Shown: positions 1-11,576 of the stretch, one piece after another | Position numbering within the stretch: position 1 is the stretch's first letter | Layout: the number at the start of each line of letters is the position of its first letter | Assembly (NCBI GenBank): GCA_030847615.1 | Contig: JAUMIR010000001.1 | Location: forward strand, 370,752,687-370,816,686 | Direction of reading: 5' to 3' | DNA from: Gambelia wislizenii | Taxonomy: Eukaryota > Chordata > Lepidosauria > Squamata > Crotaphytidae | Length of the DNA stretch: 64,000 nt | Notes under the pieces: generated by a model | The model's database searches: none | Told to the model about the DNA's origin: nothing | What the model saw: only the letters and a program-made list of their open reading frames with translations | Program-made: the position numbers and the translations under genes

Positions 1-52
1 TATCTCAGGTCAATGTAACCTGACCTATTCACAGTACAGGATGTTCAGATTA

Positions 53-292
53 CAGTAGGACCCTCATATCCACGGATTCATTATCCATTGGACACAAAAC
101 AGTACACCTACCATAGAGTCTTCCTAGAAAATGTGTCCTCCCTAGCTAATTTCTATATCCTCTAAGGTAACACTAACACTATGGTATTTTAAACCAGAAG
201 TCCCATTATTTTCAATGGTGTTCACTATTATCCATGGTTTTCAGTATCCACAACCCCTGAACCAATCCCAAGTGGATAAGGGGCCCCTACTG
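53..292. mobile_element. Tigger/pogo-like MITE nested in hAT copy 1
   Basis: The ends are inverted repeats (CAGTAGGACCC on the left, GGGCCCCTACTG on the right), flanked by TA dinucleotides at 51-52 and 293-294 as expected for Tc1/mariner-Tigger insertions. The same insert lies at 54198-54434 in the sister hAT copy, so it was present before the hAT element copied itself. Confidence 0.7.
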
Positions 293-391
293 TATTACAT
301 AATTTGCCACCAATAATTTAGTTTAGCAATTAATGTAATGGTGTAGATTTCCTCAAAGAAAAGAAAGAGTGGACTATAAGCTGAACATGAG

Positions 392-1055
392 TTAGCACTG
401 TGATGCAGCAGCAGCAGCAGCAGCAAAAAAACAAACAAACAAACAATGTGATTCTAGGCTGCATTAATAGGAGTATAGTGTCTAGATCAAGGGAAGTAAT
501 AGTACCACCCCATTCTGCTTTGGTCAGACCTCACTTGGAATACTGTGTCCAGTTCTGGGCACCACAATTCAAGAAGGATATGGACAAGCTGGAAAGTGTC
601 CAGAGGAGGGTGGCCAGGATGGTGGGAAGTCTGGAAGCCATGCCCTATGAGGAGCGGCTTAGGGAACTGGGTATGTTTAGCCTGGAGAAGAGAAGGTTAA
701 GAGGTGACATGATAGCCGTGTTTAAATGTTTGAAGGGATGTAATACTGAGGATGGAGCAAGCTTGTTTTCTGCTGCTCCAGAGACTAGGGCATGGAACAA
801 TGGGTTCAAACTACAGGAAAAGAGATCCCACCTAAACCTTATTAGGAAGAATTTCCTGAGAATAAGAGCTGTTTGGCAGTGGAATGCTCTGCTGCTTTGG
901 AGTGTGGTGGAGTCTCCTTCTTTGGAGGTTTTTAAGCAGAGGCTGGATGGCCATATGTCGTAAGGACTTTGATTGTGTGTTCCTGCAGGAAGAAACTGAT
1001 TGGATGGGGTGGCTGTTGGGGTCCCTTCCAGCCCTATGATTCTATGATTCTAGGC
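392..1055 (+). pseudogene. CR1 LINE 3' end (RT C-terminus), nested in hAT copy 1
   Basis: The frame at 400-960 encodes the C-terminal region of a CR1 reverse transcriptase ([20 protein letters not shown], later [20 protein letters not shown]) and ends at a TAA near 961. The 3' tail carries the ATTCTATG microsatellite typical of CR1 3' ends at about 1036-1055. It is 5'-truncated: only the last ~185 codons remain, fused behind a CAG run at 403-424. Dead LINE sequence, not a host gene. Confidence 0.85.
403..424 (+). repeat. (CAG)n run
   Basis: About seven CAG units replace the spacer that reads gatgcagcagcaaaaaatgc in the sister copy at 54586, so this is a local expansion after duplication. Confidence 0.8.
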
Positions 1056-1143
1056 TGTATTCAGAGCCTGGGAAAATTACTTTTGGAATACACCTTCCAG
1101 AATCCCCCTGCCAGCACCCTTCTCAAGGTCTGGTTGCATCAGT

Positions 1144-1253
1144 CTGGAGTGGATTGAATGGCAATGTGCAGGCCAAGACAGCCAGCCACATGACAGGAAC
1201 CAAGGCAAGGGCTGGCTGGCTTGGCCTGCACATTGCCATTCAATCCACTCCAG
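1144..1253. repeat. Long hairpin (44-bp arms) from inverted duplication
   Basis: Bases 1144-1187 are the reverse complement of 1210-1253 with a single mismatch (1178/1219) and a 22-nt loop. The right arm is ancestral because it is present at 55405-55450; the left arm is absent from that copy. This is the pattern left by a replication template switch. Confidence 0.85.
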
Positions 1254-1449
1254 CCACAAACTTGCAGGAAGAAGCAAGAGTGCATCTGAGGGAAAGTTTA
1301 ATGGATGGTGTAATTGCATTGTTGTTCTTAGCTATTATTGTTAGCTATTATTGTTAATATTATTAGGGTTTTAAATCTTGAATTAAGTCTTGGGACAACA
1401 AAAGATATTTAAAGGGGGTCCCTGGTAAAGAAAAAGTTAAGAACCACTG
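1144..1449. mobile_element. hAT MITE remnant with rearranged left end
   Basis: The right terminus (GTTAAGAACCACTG, ending 1449) equals the right end of the intact MITE at 55285-55623. The left terminus is missing and is replaced by an inverted copy of internal sequence, giving a near-perfect hairpin. Only the right two thirds is collinear with the intact copy. Confidence 0.7.
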
Positions 1450-1614
1450 CTATACCTAAAGGCTCTCACATAACTTAATGGGATACTGGTGTTTTTTAGT
1501 GACAACAATAAAACCATTGTTCCCAGTAGTATTACTCCAAATTTTTATTTATATTCTTTATATTCTTCTGTTAAAAGAGCCAGGGTGTGTTAGAAGTTTC
1601 AGCATTGCACTATG

Positions 1615-1943
1615 GACTTTTTCAGATGCGTAAAAAGTGCTGCGGAGGGCTCGGGAGAGGTACGTGCCTGTTTCGCGGCAGGGGGCCAGTTTATGACGAC
1701 GCTGTCCCTCTCGCGTTATCCTCTGTGTTCCTTCCATGTTGCATGGAAGGAAAAGGCGCCACTTTTTATTCACGAAAAACTTCCGTGAGTAAAAAGTGGT
1801 GCCTTTTCCTTCCATGCAACACAGAAGGAACACAGAGGGTCATGCAAGAGTGACGACGTCATCAGAAACTGGCCCCCTGCCGTGAAACAGGCACGTACCT
1901 CTCCTGAGCCCTCCACAGCACTTTTTACGTGTCTGAAAAAGTC
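1615..1943. mobile_element. Foldback (palindromic) MITE, family FB, copy 1
   Basis: About 329 bp, nearly all of it two inverted arms meeting at a short loop around 1774-1790. It is flanked by CTATG direct repeats (1610-1614 and 1944-1948). The paralogous position in the sister hAT copy (about 55787-55800) is an empty site with one CTATG, which proves insertion and fixes both ends. CpG-rich. It carries no coding capacity; the frames on both strands are shadows of the palindrome. Confidence 0.85.
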
Positions 1944-1948
1944 CTATG

Positions 1949-2120
1949 ACTGTGGAGACCAGGGTTTGAATCCTTAGTCATGAATACCCACTTGGTGACC
2001 TTGGGCAAGTCACACTCTCTCAGCCTCAAACGAAGTCAAAGGCACACCCCCTTTGAACAAACCTTGCCTAGAAAACCGCATGGTAGGTTCGCCTTAGTCA
2101 GAAATGACTTCAAGGCACAT
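1949..2120 (+). repeat. Sauria-type SINE, 5'-truncated
   Basis: Matches the body and 3' end of the SINEs at 18999 and 20216: 'gagaccagggtttgaatcc', 'gggcaagtcacactctctca', then the 'gacttcaaggcacat' motif before the ACA-rich tail. The tRNA-like A box end is missing. Confidence 0.75.
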
Positions 2121-2267
2121 GGGCAAACACACAAATTCCTTTTGCAGGTTGAACTCAGTTGTAGCAAGGGGGAGGAAGCTGAGGAGAAAGGGGGAAAGGG
2201 AGGGAGGGGATAGAAACCAAGACATGTTAAGAGCAGCTGGAAAGATGGGGTGGAGGGGATCTATGAG

Positions 2268-2312
2268 GAAGGAAGGAAGGAAGGAAGGAAGGAAGGAAGG
2301 AAGGAAGGAAGG
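2268..2312 (+). repeat. (GGAA)n microsatellite
   Basis: About eleven perfect GGAA units inside a purine-rich stretch (2180-2355). The sister hAT copy has a related GGGAA/GAAA tract at 56015-56050, so it expanded in place. Confidence 0.95.
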
Positions 2313-2680
2313 AGCCCTTTCTGAAGAAAGAGCAGGGGAGAAAGAGAGGGAAAGAGATGACCCTCACACTTCCCTCCCCCCACTCTCTCTCTCTCACACA
2401 CATGCACACTCACCCCTCTCCAACACATGCCTGGCTGGCTTGCATTTTGACGATGCTGGGAGGAGGGGGCGAGGGAGCAGCAAACTCCCTCCAGCTTCAG
2501 CCACAAGGTGGACAGCTCCTTCTTTCTCTTTCTCTTTCTTTTTCTCATTTGGGAGACACTGGTTTTTTAAAAAGGAAGAGGGCAGGGCTGTGTGAGGTGT
2601 CCTGCAGATGCTGATTTGGCAGTATGGTTAAGCCAGCCCTGCTATTGACATATGTTTAATGGGTGCTCTTAAACAGAATA

Positions 2681-3160
2681 TAGTAGCACCCCCATATCTG
2701 TGGGGGATTGGTTCTGCCCTCTCCCCGCAGATGGAGAATTGTGAGGATAATAGCGAATGCCCTGGAGCAGGACGGAGGGAAGCTCGTGGCGCAGGTTGCC
2801 ACAGCTGCAACCTGGCCTGCCTAGGCTGCAGTCTCCCAGGCCTCCTCCTCCTTACCGCCACCACTGCCACTGTGCGCACTGCTGCCATGGCCTCCCCCGC
2901 CGCCATGCACCCCATCACTGCCATCATGGGTGCTGCCACCATGGCCTCCTTCTGCTCCTGCTCCACTGCCACCACCATGCACCCCACCACCGCCACAATC
3001 TCCCAGGCCTCCTCTGCCACCACTGCTGTGTGCCACACCACTGCCACTGGAGCCATCTCGGAGCCATACCCTCTCTCCTGTCCACCCCCCCCCACAGTGT
3101 CACCATCCACGGATAGTTGAATCAGCAGATGGTGAATCAGTGGATATGGGGGTGCTACTG
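2681..3160. mobile_element. Tigger-like MITE with GC-rich triplet interior
   Basis: Inverted ends (TAGTAGCACCCCCATATCTG on the left, its near-complement at 3141-3160) lie between TA dinucleotides (2679-2680, 3161-3162). The interior (2800-3060) is a degenerate run of CCACCACTGCCA-like words. That run produces several overlapping low-complexity reading frames with no domain; none is a gene. Confidence 0.7.
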
Positions 3161-3161
3161 T

Positions 3162-5890
3162 ACATATGTTCCTCCGTTGGCATGGAGTTCCACAGCCTAA
3201 GAACACCCACTGAGAAGGCTCTCAGTGTCCTCACCAGATGAGCCTGTGCAGATGGTGGGAATGAGAGAAATCCCTCCCCGCAAACTCAGAAAGGCTCATG
3301 TAAAAATTCCCTTATGTTGGACAGTTTTATTTGATGGGGAACCATCCAGATTCAACTGAAGAGAACTGTGCAAGCAGTGCCTTTGGCCATGCAGATGCCC
3401 ATGTGGTGGTGCATTGGATTCTGCATTCAGCTGTGTGCTTTGAGTTGCCATTCAACACAAAGGGCTGAGTAGCCCAATCAACATGCAACTTGACATGCTA
3501 CGCAACCCTGCTGTTGGATCTCAGCCTCAGTGTGATAGTCTTCACTGTTACGTACACATGTAAGGCAAAGGGCTGTCACTCAGCAGTAGGGCAGAGAGAT
3601 TTTGTATGGGAAAGGACCCAGGTTGGGAAACAGGAACATCACTGTCATTGGACTGGAAGGAGCATTGGTCCTAGTTCTCCAGCAAAAAGGACCCCCTTCC
3701 CTGCATGTCCTGCCCCCAGTCCATACCCTGACAGGTAACATCACTGTAGCTAGTGTGTCCCAAGTGCCCATTTGTATGTCTTGTTCCTGGGCACTAAGCT
3801 ATGCCCCTGCCAGGAAAGACTCCAGTTTGAAATCCTTGGGAAAGCCTGCTGGTCATCGTCAAAGAGAACCCCGAGCGAGATGGAAAGTGGTCTGTCTTAG
3901 CATATGCAGCTAAGTCCTGTGTGTACACTGTTCATTCATTGCAACTCACTTCATTGGAAGGCCGCAGTGATGCTCACTCTTGACTTATAGATATTCAGGG
4001 TTAAAGTGTAAAGCTTTCCTGTTGGGAAAGATCTTTAGAGATTGGTTACCATCAACAAATGTGTGTGTTGTTTTTTTTTGTTGTTGTTGTTGTTGTTTTT
4101 TAGTGACAGTTCACATTTACTTCTGTGGAGGAAACTAATGGAATCATTTTGTATTTTGCATAATATCTGAGGTATCATGTATACTTCAATAATATGGATA
4201 CATTAGGCATTGACTTTGTCCCATGAAGAAAAGCAATACATACATAAATAATGTAGATACTACCACTTATAGGTTTTTAAGCTAGTGAGTCTTAAGCTAT
4301 ATGATCTGTCAAACTGGCATTTTCTCCCAATGGACTGGAGACCAGTTCCGTCTTTGTGCCCATTGGTTGCAATTGTTTCTTTCTTGGGAACTCACTAGGG
4401 ACCAGTAGTTGATGGGCCAGCCAGTTTAAGTAGCACCAGTCCATGCTATAATTTACATTTATCTTTGTGGCTGGAGTGGTGTAGTTTAACAGAATAAAAC
4501 AATTTGCCAAAGAAGGAAAATGAAAGGTGTTTTTAAAACACACACACACACAAAGCCGCAGACCCAAATGCTACTTCTTTATGGTTGAAAATGTGTTTCT
4601 TCATTTAAAAGTCCCTTTATGCAATTAACTCTCAGATATCAGGCATGGAAGCTGTGGGCATTACACTTATTTTCTGTAGTTGACTTTATTAATTTTTAGA
4701 TGGTGAAAGGGATATCATTTGTCTAAAATGGAAGAGGAAGGCAGAGGGGATTGTGAATTTCATTAAGAACTCACAAATGGAAGCTTGCGAGAGGAGGGTA
4801 ACTTTAAGGAGCTTTTCACCTGTGTATACCAGTACTAACTGTAGAGAATACTCCAGTTTAAAGTGAAATAAAGTATTTTTATTGGAAATAACACAAAATG
4901 AACTCACACATGCAACACACATGCCTAAGAACCATACAAGGCTATAGCAGAGTAAGACAGAAAGATTAGATAGAGGGAGTGATTTGGGAACATAGGTTGA
5001 TAGTTACTAGTCTTGGAGAGAAGAGTTTCATGCAGCGAAGATACTCCAACAGGCATCTCAGGGTGGCACAGGAGGTTCTAATCTGGGGGTGCACCAAGAA
5101 AGAGAGTGGCTGGATTCATCCACTGTGGCATACTTTGCTATTGTTGGGGGACTAATATTTATATCCTGTTTCATATCCTGAAGGGGCACTCTGGTTATGA
5201 CAAAACCTTGAAGGGCTTTCCCATGGGATAGGCAAAGGAAACAAAACTCAACTGATTGCTTTAATTGCTGGGAGATAAAAATTGATAGGTTTGTGACAAC
5301 CTCGCAAGGTTGGACAGGACGAGGTATAGGGGAGACGTCTGTAGGAATAGATTAAGGAATGCTCACTTAATTGCTTGATTGAATCACTGCTGAGATGCCC
5401 AGGGTTGTAGGACTGTATTTATCAACAACTGTGTTTATCAAGGGGTTTTCTGCCTAATCCTTATTTGGGCTTTCTTGCCATTGTATTTTGAGACACATCC
5501 CAGGCCATTGTGACCTCCAACTGACCTCTGGTTTGCCCTAGCCAACTTGACCTCCAAAAGTGTCCAATATTTCCAATAATAAGATACACGCCTTTGAGAT
5601 GAAGAGCAGCTTTGTGGAGTTGACAGGAAAGGACTGTGGGTTTGACTCCCTTCTTCACCATGCACCACACTCCTGAACAGTATTGATAAGGGTACATCTC
5701 CTTTTTTCTAAATAAAGAGACATGACTATTTGTAACCACATTCAATATGATTTTAACATGTGTACCTTGTCCATCTCTCCCAGAAAAGACATTTATGTAA
5801 AAGTAATGTAAAGATGTATGAATGTTGCATGGGGTTTTTTGAGCAGGAATGTTAGGCATTACCTTATACTGACCCGTGGCATTGGTCCAT
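3162..5890. other. Gene-free stretch
   Basis: No coding exon, RNA gene or complete element recognised. It holds a (TTG)n run at about 4068-4102, a short (CA)n at 4539-4552 and one dispersed repeat (4312-4447). Open frames are short and lack domain-like composition. Confidence 0.6.
4312..4447 (+). repeat. Dispersed repeat, pair of 27290-27470
   Basis: Shares 'gtgcccattgg' followed by a diverged collinear block (G-T-rich, then aagctcac/gaactcac and 'agtagca') with 27345-27465. Family not identified; about 100-140 bp. Confidence 0.5.
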
Positions 5891-5906
5891 TTAAATCAAT
5901 ATTGCC
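5891..5906 (+). repeat. L1 target-site duplication, left copy
   Basis: TTAAATCAATATTGCC, identical to 11055-11070. It brackets the L1 insertion and shows that 5907-11054 is a single retroposition event. Confidence 0.95.
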
Positions 5907-5940
5907 AAAAGAAAAAGAACAGACCGAAGCAATAAAAAAA

Positions 5941-6837
5941 ATGGTGACTGGAGCTGGGGGAGGAAAGAATGGGCAGAAGAATGGGCAGAAGGAAAACCTG
6001 TCAGGGCAAGAGGATTTACAACCTTTGCTGGCACAGAATAATGAAAAATTACTTCAAAGTTTTAAAGCTCATACACCTGAGCTAAGAAATGAAATTCAGA
6101 ATATGAAACAAGAAACAATACAGGAAGTCTCTAAACAACTACAAAGTGCCATGCAGCAAATCAACCAGGAGATGGCAGGAGTGTGCAAAGAAATTTAAAA
6201 AGTAAATAAAATGGTAAATGAGAACAAAAACTGGCTTCAGAGACATGACGTAGAGATTGCTGAGATACAAACACAAATTATTGCCCAGGAGGATAGGAAC
6301 AGAAGGACGAACATCAGGATTCGAAATGTTCCACATTTTGAAAAAGAAACTGCAATCCAACTGAGAATTAAAATAGTAAACTGGTTCCAGCAACTGACAC
6401 CTCAATTACAGTGGGTGCAAGAAGATTTTGAGAGAATCCATAGAACTGGATTCAGGAAAACAACTCCCAGTGATGTATTGGTAAAAGTGGCCAATTACTA
6501 TAAAAAAGAGACATTTATGAAAGAAATCAGGAAACTGGGTGACCAAATACTTTTTGAATCAACACCAGTGATGATCTTCAATGATTTGTGTGCGAAAACA
6601 TTGGAATGGAGGAGAGGTATCAAACCCATTATAGCTATACTGAAAAAAAATAATATTAGCTACAATTGGGGATACCCAATATTTTTGAAGTTCAAGTATG
6701 CTGGGAAATTTTACAAAATAAAAACACTGGAAGAAGGATTACAACTGCTGACAATGCTGGGATTGAGAGAGGAAGAACAAGAAGCAGCAAAAGACCAAGG
6801 GGAGCTGAAAGGAGCAACAGGAGGAAAGGAGAAATGA
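5941..6837 (+). pseudogene. L1 ORF1 (RNA-binding protein), one internal stop
   Basis: Starts at ATG 5941 and has a single in-frame TAA at 6196, after which the same frame continues to 6837 (about 298 codons in all). The N-terminal part is Gln/Glu-rich and coiled-coil-like. The middle has the RRM-type segment RRTNIRIRNVPHF. The C-terminal domain reads DVLVKVANYYKKETFMKEIR and a basic/aromatic region. In L1 biology ORF1p is the trimeric RNA-binding chaperone that packages L1 RNA. The length fits the family. The stop, and the dead ORF2 downstream, make this a pseudogene. Confidence 0.85.
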
Positions 6838-7147
6838 AGATATAAAGACAAGGGACTGGAAAAAAAACTGAGAGAAATGAGATCAGGGGTGACATCGGTG
6901 ATGGGTGACACCCCCTCCCCCCTCAAAGTTTGTAGCTATGGCGGGGATGGCAATCCCTGGGAGTAGGAGGGGGTGAAGAAATGTGTATGTGGGAGGGGTA
7001 GCGAGGAGGGGGAAGGGGGGAATGTGGAGGGTGGTGCAGGGGGATTGTTATTGTTATTGTTTATTGTTTATTTGAGTGTTGTAGTATTTGTGCACTATGG
7101 GGGACTAATAGAAGTAGAAATTTATTATATATAATATTGAAGGTAGA

Positions 7148-10100
7148 TTGAGAATATTGACCTTAAATGTCAAAGGGTTAGGAAATGTAATAAAACGGAA
7201 AAGAATAGAATCTTTACTAAATAAATCTAAAGCAGATATAATATTCCTTCAAGAAACACACCAAAATAAAGATGGAGTGAATGAATTGAAGTTGAAATGG
7301 GCAAATATATATGAAAAAGCTTTTGGAACATCAAAATCAAGAGGAGTAGCAACTATTTTGTCGAAAGGATGTGATTTTATTGTTAAGAAAGTTTAAAAAG
7401 ATATAAAAGGAAGATATATAATTACGCAAGGAATTAGGGGTAAGGAGCAATTCACTTTGGTTAATCTGTATGCACCAAATGAAGGTCAAATAGAATTTTA
7501 TGAAGAAGTTATTAAAGCTACAAATGAAATAAGTGAGGGATCTATAATAATGGTGGGAGATTTTAATATGGTAATGGATAAGCAGAAAGATAAACCTAAT
7601 CCTACTAAAGAGGACAAGAAAATGTATGAAACTGGTTTGAACAAAATTATAAATAGAAATGGATTACGAGATATATGGAGAGAATGGAAAGGAGAAGAAA
7701 AGAGATACACTTATTATTCACCAACACATAAAAACTATTCTAGAATAGACTATATTTTTGTATCAAAAAATCTGGTCCCACAAATTGTAAATACAGATAT
7801 AGGGATTATAAAAATCACAGACCATGCAACAGTTACAGCAGATATAAAGATTACAAAAGATTATAAACAAGCAAAAAGATGGAGATTGGATACAAAAATC
7901 TTGGGTTATAAAAATATAGTAGAGAAAATACAGGTAGAATTAAAAGAAATATGGGAAATAAATAGAGTAGGACAAAGCAATCAAGCATTATTGTGGGATT
8001 CAATGAAAGCTGTAGCAAGGGGAATATTTATTAGGGAAGCACATACATTGTGGAAAAAATGGGAAAAAAGTAGGAAGAAACTAGAAGAGGAAATTAGGGT
8101 CTAGAAAAAGAATATTTTAGAAACAGAGATAAACAGATCCATGCATTAATACAAGCAAAGAGAAAAGACTTAGAAAAGGAAGATATAGAAATAGCAAAAA
8201 GAAATCTGTTATTTATGAAAAGAGATTTTTTTTAATATAGTAATAAAAATTCTAGAATGTTAGCAAGAGCCACACAAACAAAGAAATCTAAAAGTTTGAT
8301 TGGAATTATTAAAAATGAAAAAGGGGAAAAAGTAATTTTAATGAAAGATAAATTAAAGATATTTCAAGAATATTATCAAAAATTATATTCAGCAGGTGAT
8401 CCACCAAAAGATTTAGAGAAATATATACAGGAAAATTGTAAGGATATAATTAGTGAGGAGGAGAAAGAATTAATGGAAAAACCTATAACAGAAGAGGAAA
8501 TAGAAGATATTATAAACAAATTGAAACTAGGGAAGGTCCCAGGGGAAGATGGTTTGGGAGCCGAATATTACAAAACATTTAAAAGTATATTAATATCTAG
8601 AATGAAAGAATTATATAATAACATTTTAAAAGGAGATGAGATCCCACCATCGTGGAAACAACCTTTGATTATATTAATTCCACAACCAGATAAAGACTTG
8701 ACAGATCCAGAATCATATAGACCAATATCATTAATAAACCAAAATGCAAAAATATTAACAGCAATAATGGTGAAAAGGATGAATAAATTTATGCACAAAT
8801 ATTTACAAAAAGACCAATGTGGATTTATAGAAGGAAGACAGATAGCTACTTTAACTGGAAGAGTAATAAATATAATAGATATAATTAGAAGAAAGAAAAT
8901 TAAAGCAGGGCTTATAGCTATAGATATATTTAAAGCTTTTGATTGTGTGGAATGGCCAGCATTAAAAAATATAATGAAAACATTTGGATTTGGAGAAAAA
9001 TTTAGGGGCGTGATTGACCAATTGTATAAAAAAAATAAAGCTACAGTAATAGTAAATGATGGTAAGACAGAACAAATAAATTTAACTAGGGGAACAAGAC
9101 ATTTTCCCTAATAATATTTGCTATGGTAATAGAAATATTAGCTAATGTTATTAGAAACGATGAAGATATCAAAGGGATAGGAAATATTGAAGCGATCAAA
9201 CTGAATATGTTTGCAGATGATACTTTAATAACAATACAAGATCCATTGGAAAAAATGCAAGAGATAGAGAAACATTTGGAAACGTTTGGAAAGATGACAG
9301 GTTTACAAGTAAATTGGAATAAATCAGAAATGATGATATTTAATTATACAGAGACAGAGAAAAAAATATGAAGAGTAAAAAGAAATATATTAAAATAAAA
9401 ATGCAAATAAAATATTTAGGAATAAATATTGTGGCAGAATGGGAAAAATTAGAGGAATTTTTTTTTACTATGTTAAGGAAAGATATGGAGAAAAGAATAG
9501 AGAAATATGGGAAAATTAAATTGTCATGGTTTGGAAGAATAACGCTTGTTAAAATGCAAATATTGCCAAAAATAATTTTTTTATTTAGAATGTTACCTAT
9601 TAAAGTATCAGAGATGGAATTTAAAAAGTGTCAAAATATGATAAATAATTATTGTAATGGAGGCAAAAGATCAAGAATCAATAAAAATAGATGGTATAAA
9701 TCCCCCCAAAAAGGAGGTTTAGGCCTACCTAATTTAAAGCTATATTACGTTGCAAATCAATTGAGATATATTATTGATAGTGTTGCGGAAGTGAAGGAAA
9801 CGGAATGGATGGAAATAAATAACCAAGAGATAGAGTTAAAATTAAGAAATATATTTTTTTGTAAACCAAAAAAGAAATTTAGGGAAACAATACAGTCTGT
9901 CTCTTTAAAAAAAATATTAGATATATGGAATAAATATAAAAAAGTATTAGTTCTAGGAATATCTCCATTAACGCCGGTAATATTGTTAGAGGGTTTCCCA
10001 GCAAATTTAAGAAACGAAGTGGAAGCAAAATTAGGAGGACAGGAAATAATAAGGTTGAAGGAATGGATGGGGGAAATGAAAAATAAAAATTATATGGAAA

Positions 10101-10845
10101 AAATATTAAAGGAGCAAGGATTTACATGGTTTAAACTGATACAGTTAGAACAATGGACAAGAAAATGTTTAAAGGAGGGAAGTTGTAGAAAAAGTACAAA
10201 ATTTGAGGAATTGATGATAAAAGCTATTCAAGAGCAAAATGCTATAAAAGGTATTACAAGCAAAATATATAAATGTTAATGGATAATGAAAAAGTACAAG
10301 ATTATCTAAAAGATGTCTGGGAAACAGATGTAGCAACTGTAATAGACAAATCTAAGTGGGAAAAAATATGGAATATGCAACATTTGAAAACATTATCATT
10401 AAGAATAAAAGAAAATTACTATATGATTATATGGAGATGGTATTTAACCCCAGTAAGATTGAATCAAATAGATAAAAAGTACTCAGCACAGTGTTGGAGG
10501 GGATGCCAAGAATTGGGAACGTATATTCATATGTGGTGGAATTGTAAATATGTGTAGAAATTTTGGAAAATAGTAATGAAAGAAATAAGTGAAATACTGG
10601 AGATAAATATACCTTTAAGCCCCGAAATAGCATTATTATCATATTGTGAAAAAATACAAGAATCTCAATTTGTTAAGGATTTGCTAACAAATCTGTTGAC
10701 AGCAGCAAGGTTAATAATAGCAAAGAAATGGAAAATACAAGGTGAATACAAAATAGAAGAATGGTATAATGAAGTAGGGAATATAGCTATAAATGAGAAA
10801 TTAACAAATATGGTTAAAGAAAAAAAAGGTGGGCTAAATAAATAA
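7148..10845 (+). pseudogene. L1 ORF2 (endonuclease-reverse transcriptase), multiply broken
   Basis: The endonuclease (7148-8104) starts MRILTLNVKGL and contains FLQETH, VGDFNMV and a C-terminal SRIDYIFVS and DHATV; in-frame stops lie at 7394 and 8102. The RT (8257-9371) shows YRPISLINQNAKILT, the AFD motif in DIFKAFDCVEW, and FADD at about 9210. A deletion of some 16 bp at about 9105 removes the expected RQGCPLSP segment, and frames shift near 8230, 9105, 9368 and 10270. The C-terminus (10273-10557) keeps a CWRGCQELGTYIHMWWNC zinc-knuckle-like segment. In life the protein nicks target DNA and primes reverse transcription there; this copy cannot. Confidence 0.88.
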
Positions 10846-11054
10846 GAATGGTTTTGGTGAAAAATGGAGTAAATTTTTAGAATTTATATTAATAAAGGGG
10901 AGAGGAAGCAAACCTGAGTTGGAAACAATGGGATTTTGGAAAGAGGGATGAATGTTAAAAGAAGTCCCTCGGTGGAGGGAATCACTGTTATATATGTTTG
11001 TTAGGTTTTATGTTTTTGTATTTTAAAAATAAAAAAAATTAAACTAAAAAAAAA

Positions 11055-11070
11055 TTAAATCAATATTGCC
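11055..11070 (+). repeat. L1 target-site duplication, right copy
   Basis: Exact copy of 5891-5906, directly after the A-rich tail. Confidence 0.95.
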
Positions 11071-11172
11071 TATGATGGCTGGCAGTAGGCCCCTAGTGTT
11101 TCAAAAATAAGCTTTTTATAGCCATACCTGGAGATGCTGGGGGATGAACCTCAGGCCATGTTGTGTGCACAC

Positions 11173-11374
11173 CTGTTGTGGTTGTTGCTGTTGTCGTTGT
11201 TACGTACCTTCAAGTTGTTTCTGACTTACGACATAAATTGAACCTATCATAGTGCTTTCTGAGGGCTGTGTGTGACTTGCCCAAGGCACCCAGTGGGTTT
11301 TCATGGCTGAGCAGGGATTCAAACCCTGGACTCCAGAGTCGTAGTTCAACACTCAAACCACTATACCACACTGG
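11173..11374 (-). repeat. Sauria-type SINE
   Basis: Reverse-strand copy. The (ACA)n tail appears as ttgtggttgttgctgttg at the left; then come the BovB-like 3' motif, the 'gccaaggcac' region and the tRNA-like head with B box (GGGATTCAAACCC complement) at the right. Pol III-type SINE, not a tRNA gene. Confidence 0.85.
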
Positions 11375-11576
11375 AGTGTAGCTTTTGTTCTACCACTGAT
11401 TAGTGGTCATTTCCTGCGACACACCTTGCCATACTCTCCAATGTTTCACAGATAAAAATCGTGACATGCCTGAATGAGTAACATCAAAGTGCACTCAAGA
11501 TGGCAACATTTGTTAATGAGAAAGGAGACTATACAAGCTAGGAGAGGCTGCAGCTGTTTTCTTTTGTGAAGTCGAA

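Larger units (their letters stand above)
1..2641 (+). mobile_element. Composite non-autonomous hAT-like element, copy 1 (5' end outside window)
   Basis: From the first base this stretch aligns with 54130-56682, a complete element with hAT-type inverted ends and an 8-bp TSD. The right end here (about 2620-2641, finishing GCCAGCCCTG) matches the right terminus of that copy. The 5' terminus lies before base 1. It contains a Tigger-like MITE, a CR1 3' end, a hAT MITE remnant, a foldback insertion and a SINE piece, in the same order as the sister copy apart from the foldback. No transposase is visible, so it would have needed one in trans. Confidence 0.8.
5907..11054 (+). mobile_element. L1 LINE, near full length (5.1 kb), inactive
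   Basis: Perfect 16-bp direct repeats flank an ORF1-ORF2-A-rich tail unit. Only 34 bp precede the ORF1 ATG, so the 5' UTR is almost entirely lost or very short. ORF1 has one in-frame stop. ORF2 has several stops, frameshifts and a small deletion. The inter-ORF spacer (6838-7147) is G-rich. The tail at 11025-11054 is AAAT/A-rich. A/T content and insertion style are typical of lizard L1s. Confidence 0.93.

Noticed and set aside
2628..3241. Overlapping 100-190-codon frames on both strands
   Set aside because: They follow a degenerate CCACCACTGCC repeat inside a MITE; no domain, no splice support, and several frames are open at once.
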